Shown here piece after piece: positions 58,859 to 64,000 of a DNA stretch of 64,000 bases. The notes under the pieces are model-generated. The model made no database searches. It was not told where the DNA came from and saw nothing but the letters and a program-made list of their open reading frames with translations. Position numbers and translations under genes: made by a program. The stretch lies in the NCBI GenBank assembly GCA_964491875.1, contig CAZBIC010000006.1, positions 133,504-197,503 of the forward strand. Direction: 5' to 3'. This stretch comes from JADJPG01 sp964491875. Lineage in GTDB: Bacteria; Verrucomicrobiota; Verrucomicrobiia; Limisphaerales; JADJPG01. How positions within the stretch are numbered: position 1 is the stretch's first letter; each line of letters starts with the position of its first letter.

Positions 58859-61564
58859 TCAATCCTCATCTTCATCCTCGTCCTCGTGCACGGTGATTGC
58901 CCATTCGGGATACGGTGCCTGCGAGCCTTTCATCGCGTGCCAGAGGATGCGGTTGAACTGATCCTCGGGACACTTGTCCGGCAGTTCCAGCGGCAGGCGC
59001 GCTGACGTGTAGGCGTTCTTGCGGAGGAGCAGGTCGGAGATTTTCTTCGGGTCCGGATTCATCTGGTCGAGCGGCACGTTGTTCGTCACGGCAGTGAAGG
59101 GGGTGAAGTTCGGCTTGTCGGTGAAGCAATCGAACATCGGCGTGGCGCTGGCATCGAGCTGGTTCATCGGCGGCAGACCGAGGATCAGTTCCATCGTGCG
59201 CAGGAGGCTCGTCTGGTTGTATTGCGTGCTGACCACCTTGCCGCGCTTCGTGTACGGGCTGACGACGTAGCCAGTCGTGCGGTAGCCGCTGACGTGATCC
59301 CAGCCCGCCTGCGGGTCGTCCTCGATGGCGAAGATGCACGTCTCCTTCCAGAAGCGGCTCTTGCTGAGCGCCTCGACGATTTGGCCGAAGGCGAGATCGT
59401 TGTCCGCCACCTGCGCGGCGGGCGTGGGCGCGCCGGCCTTCGTGCCGCTGGTGTGATCGTTGGGCAGACAGATGAGAATGAAGTTCGGCATCTCGCCCTT
59501 CGCTTCGAACTCGCGGAGGTCCTTGATGAATTCTGCGGCACGGAACACGTCCGGGATGTCCATGTCCCAGCCGACGGTATTGGTGTTCAGATGACCGCGC
59601 AGCGATTCGATCGCCGGTCGGCTGCTGATGTGGATGTTCGTGGTGCCGTCGACGAACTCGCGGTAGTGATCGAGGAAGGTCAGCTTGTCCTTCTTCGATT
59701 TGTCCTTCCACGATTTCTCGGTGATGGCAAATTCGCCGTAGTCACGCATCGTCTTGCCATGGGCGAGCACGTTGTCCCAGATGAAGCCGGCCGGCGAATA
59801 TGCGATGGCGTCCACGTCGCTGTCCTCCATGCCGTCGGGATAACTGCGCGGGAAACCGGCGAAGGACTTCTCCATGTAATCCGTCGTGATGCCCGCGTCC
59901 GCCCATTGGTGTCCGTCCGCGCTGAGAATGCCGGAGCAGTAGGTGTTATCCAGCAGCACGAAGTCGCGGACCATCTTGTGTTGGTTCGGCGTGATCTCCT
60001 CGCCAAAGATGCAGAGCGACGGATCGCCGTTGCCCTCCTTCAACGCGCCGAAGACCTGATCGTAGGTGCGGTTCTCTTTGATGATGTAAACGACATGCTT
60101 GAACACGCTCGGCTCGCCGGTGCGCTCGGGCACAGGACGCGCCGGCTGTCCGGAACGCGCCGGCATGCGCGCTGCGCGAATCGCGCCGTGGCGCATGTTG
60201 ACCAACGCCGTGCGCGTGTAATTCACAAGCTGCTTCTTAGACGGCACCGGCAACAACGAGAGCGTTCCGAAATACTGGCCCGAGCGGAACTTCGCCGGTT
60301 CGCCCACCTCCAGCTTTTTGGTGGAACCGATGCCTTTGATGTTCGCGACGTAGAGCGAATGACGCGTGCGATCATGGACAATCGCGCCCGGATACCAGCC
60401 CACGGGGATGAGACCGATGAGTCGCGATTCGCCGGGCTCGAAGTCGATCACGGCCACGGCGTTCTGCGAACCATTGCAGACGTAGAGCCGTTCCCCGGAG
60501 CGATCGAAGGCCAACGCGTTTGGGGCTGCACCGAAGAGCTCCGCGGCGTTACGCTTAGTCCAGATCGTTTCCACGACCTTCTCCAAGCCAGTGTCGATGA
60601 CGCTCAGCGTGTCACTCGCCGCGTTGGCGACGACGAGGTAGCGACCATTCGGCGAGAGCGTCATCGCGGAGGAATGCAGTCCGACGAGCAGTTCCTTCAC
60701 CGGCTGCTTGGCTTTGAGATCGATGATGCTGACGGAACCTTCGTTCGCGATGTGGCGCACCGGATCGACGCGCACCAGCGTGCCGCGACCGGCAGGACCG
60801 GTGATGCTGTTGGTGGCAGGACGACGCCCGCCCCAGTTGCTCACATACGCTTTCGTGCCGTGGAGCAGGACGTCGTACGGCGCGACGCCGACGTCCCAGG
60901 TGCGCAGCAGCTTGCCCGTCTCGGCATCGAACTCGGCGAGGCGATTCGAGAGATTCAGCACGACGTAGAGCTTGCGGCCATCTGGCGACAGCGTGAGGCC
61001 GGACGGAATCTCCGCCTTGCGATCCACAGCCTTCACCTCAGGAAGGGGAACGGTGAAGAGCGGCGCGAGCTTATGTTGCGCGTCGACGCTGAAGACCTTC
61101 ACGCTGCCGTTGACGTTCGCGAGGTAAACGCGGTCGCCACGCGGCGAGAAGATCAGGCCGGTGAAGCTGACTTGTCCGTCCTTGTCGGGTTCGAGGATGT
61201 TTCCCGAAACGGCATCTGGCGCGGGGTCGACATCCTTCTCCGAAGGCAAGGCCACGCGTTGAATCACGCCGCCCGTGTTCGGATCGATGACAACAATCTC
61301 CGCCGTCTTCCCCGAGGCGAGCAGAATGCGGCCATCGGGACTGAGCGCGAGCGCCTGCGGACGCATGCCGGGCAGCTCCACCTGAAAGCCGGTCGGCGTG
61401 AGAATCTGGTTGGCCGGCGTGACGAAGCGATTGACGCCAGCGCGGCCGACTTTTTCCTTCGAGGCGAACGAGGCGGCGGAAGGGGAGCCGAAGCGGCAGC
61501 CGACAATTCCCAGACCTCCGACGAGCAGCAGCGAACCCAGGGCGAGTGGTAGATAGGGCTTCAT
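58859..61564 (-). CDS. Beta-propeller and phosphoesterase fusion protein
   Basis: 901 residues from ATG 61564, which begins a signal peptide with a probable lipobox (LGIVGC). Residues about 40-430 are a YncE-like seven-bladed propeller (PDGRILLASGKTAEIVVID, GKLLRTWDVGVAPYDVLLHGTKAYVSN). Residues 480-880 are a phosphoesterase of the alkaline-phosphatase-like fold (VFKHVVYIIKENRTYDQVFG, FVLLDNTYCSGILSADGHQWADAG, NFILICLPNDHTSGT, CIFAIEDDPQAGWDHVSGYR). It should hydrolyse a phospho-ester outside the cell or in the periplasm while the propeller binds a partner. Tail is Asp/Glu-rich (HEDEDEDED). The gene converges with the esterase gene. Confidence 0.88.
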   Translation of the reverse strand: MKPYLPLALGSLLLVGGLGIVGCRFGSPSAASFASKEKVGRAGVNRFVTPANQILTPTGFQVELPGMRPQALALSPDGRILLASGKTAEIVVIDPNTGGVIQRVALPSEKDVDPAPDAVSGNILEPDKDGQVSFTGLIFSPRGDRVYLANVNGSVKVFSVDAQHKLAPLFTVPLPEVKAVDRKAEIPSGLTLSPDGRKLYVVLNLSNRLAEFDAETGKLLRTWDVGVAPYDVLLHGTKAYVSNWGGRRPATNSITGPAGRGTLVRVDPVRHIANEGSVSIIDLKAKQPVKELLVGLHSSAMTLSPNGRYLVVANAASDTLSVIDTGLEKVVETIWTKRNAAELFGAAPNALAFDRSGERLYVCNGSQNAVAVIDFEPGESRLIGLIPVGWYPGAIVHDRTRHSLYVANIKGIGSTKKLEVGEPAKFRSGQYFGTLSLLPVPSKKQLVNYTRTALVNMRHGAIRAARMPARSGQPARPVPERTGEPSVFKHVVYIIKENRTYDQVFGALKEGNGDPSLCIFGEEITPNQHKMVRDFVLLDNTYCSGILSADGHQWADAGITTDYMEKSFAGFPRSYPDGMEDSDVDAIAYSPAGFIWDNVLAHGKTMRDYGEFAITEKSWKDKSKKDKLTFLDHYREFVDGTTNIHISSRPAIESLRGHLNTNTVGWDMDIPDVFRAAEFIKDLREFEAKGEMPNFILICLPNDHTSGTKAGAPTPAAQVADNDLAFGQIVEALSKSRFWKETCIFAIEDDPQAGWDHVSGYRTTGYVVSPYTKRGKVVSTQYNQTSLLRTMELILGLPPMNQLDASATPMFDCFTDKPNFTPFTAVTNNVPLDQMNPDPKKISDLLLRKNAYTSARLPLELPDKCPEDQFNRILWHAMKGSQAPYPEWAITVHEDEDEDED

Positions 61565-61708
61565 GAACTGCCGCCAACAATCGCGATGAACGGGAGAGTT
61601 GTTCAAGCGGATTTCTGGTGTGGACTCGCCGATGTTGAAGCCATCAAGGCGACCGAGTGCGCGCTTGACGCGGCGAAGGCAGAACTTTAATTTGCCGACC
61701 CTGCGAGT

Positions 61709-61784
61709 GGTGGCCGTAGCTCAATGGTAGAGCCCCAGATTGTGGTTCTGGATGTTGCGGGTTCGAGTCCCGTCGGTCACCCCA
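61709..61784 (+). tRNA. tRNA-His (GTG anticodon), CCA encoded
   Basis: The cloverleaf fits: G-1 at 61709 opposite discriminator C, acceptor GTGGCCG / CGGTCAC with one G-T pair, anticodon arm CCAGA-TTGTGGT-TCTGG with GTG at 61742-61744, T arm with GTTCGAGTC, and CCA encoded at 61782-61784. The extra 5' G is the identity element of tRNA-His. Confidence 0.95.
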
Positions 61785-61865
61785 TCCTTCCGAAAGTCGT
61801 CTCCTCCGCCCGCGAACGCGCGCTGGAGTTTTCTCCGCATCTCGGTTTACCTCCCGGTTCATCGC

Positions 61866-63389
61866 ATGAATGCCCCGTCTCCGCGCCGCCGATGGTGGCG
61901 GCGTCTCCTGAAGTTCGCCGCCGTGAGCCTGCTGGTAGTCATCACGCTCATCACGGCGCGAGTGCTCTACTCATTTCGCGATCGCAGTCCGGGTTATCAG
62001 GTGGCCCTCGCGATCGACGGAAAGGCAGCCGCTGCGAATCCGCGGCCGCTGCGCGTGGGCTTTGGCCGCGTGAAGATCGATCCGGATCTCTCAAATCCGA
62101 ACGAACCGATCTACATCGCCGGCTTCAGCCAGAATCGCACGGCCACCAGCATCCACGACAGCTTGTGGGCGGTGGCATGCGTCATCGATGACGGCCACAC
62201 GCGGCTCGGCGTGGTGGCACTGGATGCGATCGGATTCTTCCACGACGACGTGATTCGCGTCCGCGAGCAACTGAACCGAGACTGGAAGATCGACTACGCC
62301 ATCGTCTGCTCGACGCACAATCATTCCACGCCGGACCTCATGGGCTTGTGGGGACCGAACTACCTGCGGACTGGCGTCAATGATCGCTACCGTCAGCAAG
62401 TCATCGCCGCGGCGGCTGAGGCATTCGGCAAAGCGGCGCAGAGCCTGCAACCGGCGCGTCTCTCAACTCACGAGATTCCGACGAAGCCCGCCGGTTTGCT
62501 CACGGACACTCGCAAACCGGAGGTTTACGATCCGGACATTCGCGTGATGCACTTCACCTCGCCGACGAACGGCGCGACCATCGGCTCCATTGTAGGTTGG
62601 GCGAATCATCCGGAAACGGTGTGGTCCAAGAACCGCGAGATCACGGCGGACTTTCCGGGATCCTTGCGGGACATCCTCGAGAACGGCGTGAAGCAGAATG
62701 GGAATCTGCTCGAGGCGGGCGTTGGTGGGATTCATCTCTTTGTGAACGGCGCGGTCGGCGGTCTGATGAGCACCACGCCCAGCGTCACCGTGCGCGATCC
62801 GTATCTGGAGCAGGACTTCAAGGAACCGAGCCACGACAAAACCCGTGCGCTCGGTCGCCAGCTCGCGTCGCGAATCATCCCCCGCCTCGAAGACACGAAC
62901 GCGCCATCCACGGACCGAACAGCGATTCACGTCCAGGCGCGGACCATCGAGCTTCCGTTGCAGAATACCGGTTTCCTCCTCGCGCCGGTGCTAGGACTGA
63001 TCGACCGCGGACATTCGCGCTGGATGCAGCTCCGGACCGAAGTGGCGCTGGTCACGATTGGCGAAGTGAGCATCGCGTGCATTCCTGGGGAGATTTATCC
63101 CGAAATCGTTAACGGAGGGATTGAAAAGGCTCCCGGAGGCGATTTTGACCTCAATCCGGTGGAAGTTCCGCCGATGCGGGAAATGATGCCCGGCAAGGTG
63201 AAGTTTGTCTTCGGTCTCGCGAACGACGAGATCGGCTACATCATTCCCAAAAGCGAGTGGGACGAGAAGGCGCCTTATCTTTACAGCGCCAAGAAGGGCG
63301 TCTACGGCGAGGTGAACTCGGTGGGGCCGGACGCCGCGGGGCTGATTCATCAAGCGCTGAGTGAGATGGCGGGCAGGCTGCGACCTTGA
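61866..63389 (+). CDS. Neutral/alkaline ceramidase-like amidase
   Basis: 507 residues from ATG 61866; earlier in-frame starts fall inside the tRNA. A signal anchor (WWRRLLKFAAVSLLVVITLITARVL) is followed by the ceramidase-type catalytic domain: PIYIAGFSQNRTATSIHDSLWAVACVIDD, zinc ligands in VCSTHNHSTPDLMGLWG and GWANHPETVWS, and VSIACIPGEIYPEIVNGG. The C-terminal domain of full ceramidases is missing, as in many Planctomycetes and Verrucomicrobia homologues. Ceramide or another amide substrate is not known. Located periplasmically or at the membrane. Confidence 0.85.
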   Translation: MNAPSPRRRWWRRLLKFAAVSLLVVITLITARVLYSFRDRSPGYQVALAIDGKAAAANPRPLRVGFGRVKIDPDLSNPNEPIYIAGFSQNRTATSIHDSLWAVACVIDDGHTRLGVVALDAIGFFHDDVIRVREQLNRDWKIDYAIVCSTHNHSTPDLMGLWGPNYLRTGVNDRYRQQVIAAAAEAFGKAAQSLQPARLSTHEIPTKPAGLLTDTRKPEVYDPDIRVMHFTSPTNGATIGSIVGWANHPETVWSKNREITADFPGSLRDILENGVKQNGNLLEAGVGGIHLFVNGAVGGLMSTTPSVTVRDPYLEQDFKEPSHDKTRALGRQLASRIIPRLEDTNAPSTDRTAIHVQARTIELPLQNTGFLLAPVLGLIDRGHSRWMQLRTEVALVTIGEVSIACIPGEIYPEIVNGGIEKAPGGDFDLNPVEVPPMREMMPGKVKFVFGLANDEIGYIIPKSEWDEKAPYLYSAKKGVYGEVNSVGPDAAGLIHQALSEMAGRLRP

Positions 63390-63711
63390 TTGAGAATCGG
63401 GCCACCACAGGCCATTGGGCGGTGCCTGACCGGATCGTTCATCAACCGGCACCCAACCGTTAGAAAGAATTCACCTGCCGTCGGGCCTTTCGAATAACAA
63501 ACAGGTTGTAAATCAACGCGATTTCGGTAAGACAATACCCAGATTCGGTTCGTGATGTACATCCTCAGCAACCAATCAGGGAGAACATTTTGGACCCGCC
63601 TCCATGCACAGGCGAACAGGAGTGCATGGTCCGCAGGGAGGGAAAGCTCGGATGACCCGAGTCGCCGACGATTTTCAGTCACAGCGTCAGAAGTAAATAT
63701 CCATAATACCT
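63390..63711 (+). other. Structured 5' region of the last gene
   Basis: About 320 bases without a coding frame of note. Near its end are an 8-bp perfect hairpin CCATGCAC/GTGCATGG (63602-63609 with 63622-63629), a second hairpin CTCGG/CCGAG (63647-63651 with 63657-63661), and GGCGA in the first loop (63611-63615) complementary to TCGCC after the second hairpin (63662-63666), which would make a pseudoknot. I could not match it to a riboswitch class. An AT-rich stretch of about 20 bases precedes the ATG. No clear promoter boxes. Confidence 0.4.
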
Positions 63712-64000
63712 ATGAAACGAACCTTGCTCAGTCTGCTCGCTCTCTCCGCCCTCGCCGCCAGCGCGTCGGCAGCCGACATCATCGCGCAATGGAATTTTAA
63801 CAGCCCGGTGCCCGACAATAGTACGAGCACGGGAACCAACACACCATCCGTCGGGAGCGGAAGTGCCGCCTTGGTAGGCGGGGTGAGTCAATCCTACGTC
63901 GCAGGGTCCACCGTGGACGGCGGCGCCGGCACCGACAATTCCGCCTGGAGTACATCAGCGTATCCTGGCCATGGCACCGGGAATATGACTGCGGGAGTTG
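63712..64000 (+). CDS. PEP-CTERM-type secreted protein (partial, N-terminus only)
   Basis: The first 96 residues are seen. A signal peptide (MKRTLLSLLALSALAASASA) is followed by ADIIAQWNFNSPVPD and a Ser/Thr/Gly-rich sequence ending GHGTGNMTAGV at the window edge. 'IAQWNFNS...TGTN.PS.GSG.A.LVGG' is a start I know from Verrucomicrobia PEP-CTERM extracellular proteins. The anchor itself is beyond the window, so the type is inferred. The long structured leader suggests regulated expression. Confidence 0.7.
   Translation, partial: MKRTLLSLLALSALAASASAADIIAQWNFNSPVPDNSTSTGTNTPSVGSGSAALVGGVSQSYVAGSTVDGGAGTDNSAWSTSAYPGHGTGNMTAGV

Noticed and set aside
63602..63666. Match to a c-di-GMP-I riboswitch
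   Set aside because: GCACAGGCGAACA is similar to the GEMM core but the following conserved blocks (GGGACGCAAAGCCTCCGGCC) are absent.

Overview
The window looks like a chromosomal segment of a GC-rich Verrucomicrobia-type (PVC superphylum) bacterium. Four things point there: a short basic protein of the Verrucomicrobia/Chlamydia small-basic-protein type (51988-52143), a double-length UvrA like that of Chlamydiae (26196-32537), a PEP-CTERM-style secreted protein with the typical 'IAQWNFN' start at the right edge, and many secreted beta-propeller, phosphodiesterase, ceramidase-like and glucuronoyl-esterase-like proteins. Genes are dense and on both strands, Shine-Dalgarno sequences are mostly absent, and I see no phage, transposase gene, integrase or CRISPR array.

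Left part (1-22 kb): a cut isochorismatase-like hydrolase, then an outer-membrane barrel gene preceded by a sigma-54 promoter candidate and three TGAAACAC half-sites. Directly upstream lie a sigma-54 response regulator and a CHASE hybrid histidine kinase, so kinase, activator, binding sites and target may form one circuit. Next come a PQQ-type propeller, a nucleotide pyrophosphatase/phosphodiesterase, a TauE-type exporter, nicotinamidase, a CCA-adding-type enzyme, an MsbA-like ABC exporter, a ClC-type channel/transporter with CBS domains, a CtpA protease with two small genes, MTA phosphorylase and a stand-alone cyclic-nucleotide-binding domain protein.

Middle (22-43 kb): a DUF3516-type DEAD-box helicase, exonuclease III and the giant UvrA, then a lipoprotein hydrolase, a Uma2 nuclease-fold protein, a small zincin, rpmB, smpB, rpoZ and a 2,048-residue thioester alpha-2-macroglobulin.

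Right part (43-64 kb): gamma-carbonic anhydrase, an SRPBCC protein, a caspase-fold protein that seems to lack its cysteine, and a run of nine minus-strand genes from the small basic protein through an RluB-type pseudouridine synthase, an SH3 protein, FolD and envelope proteins to an orphan ABC ATPase. A TPR/GspE-N protein with a PilB/GspE ATPase, ArgJ, a lipoprotein, a CE15-like esterase, a propeller-phosphoesterase, tRNA-His, a ceramidase-like enzyme and the cut PEP-CTERM-type gene follow.

The most unusual signal is a set of in-frame, stop-free short-period repeats (period 7 or 8 bases, several with purine/pyrimidine or complementary inverted arms) inserted in highly conserved genes: seven insertions in uvrA, one in the helicase and one in argJ. 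One of the uvrA insertions is a 170-base unit with 39/40-base nearly perfect terminal inverted repeats, like a MITE that is translated. They look like mobile or amplifying elements tolerated inside essential proteins.
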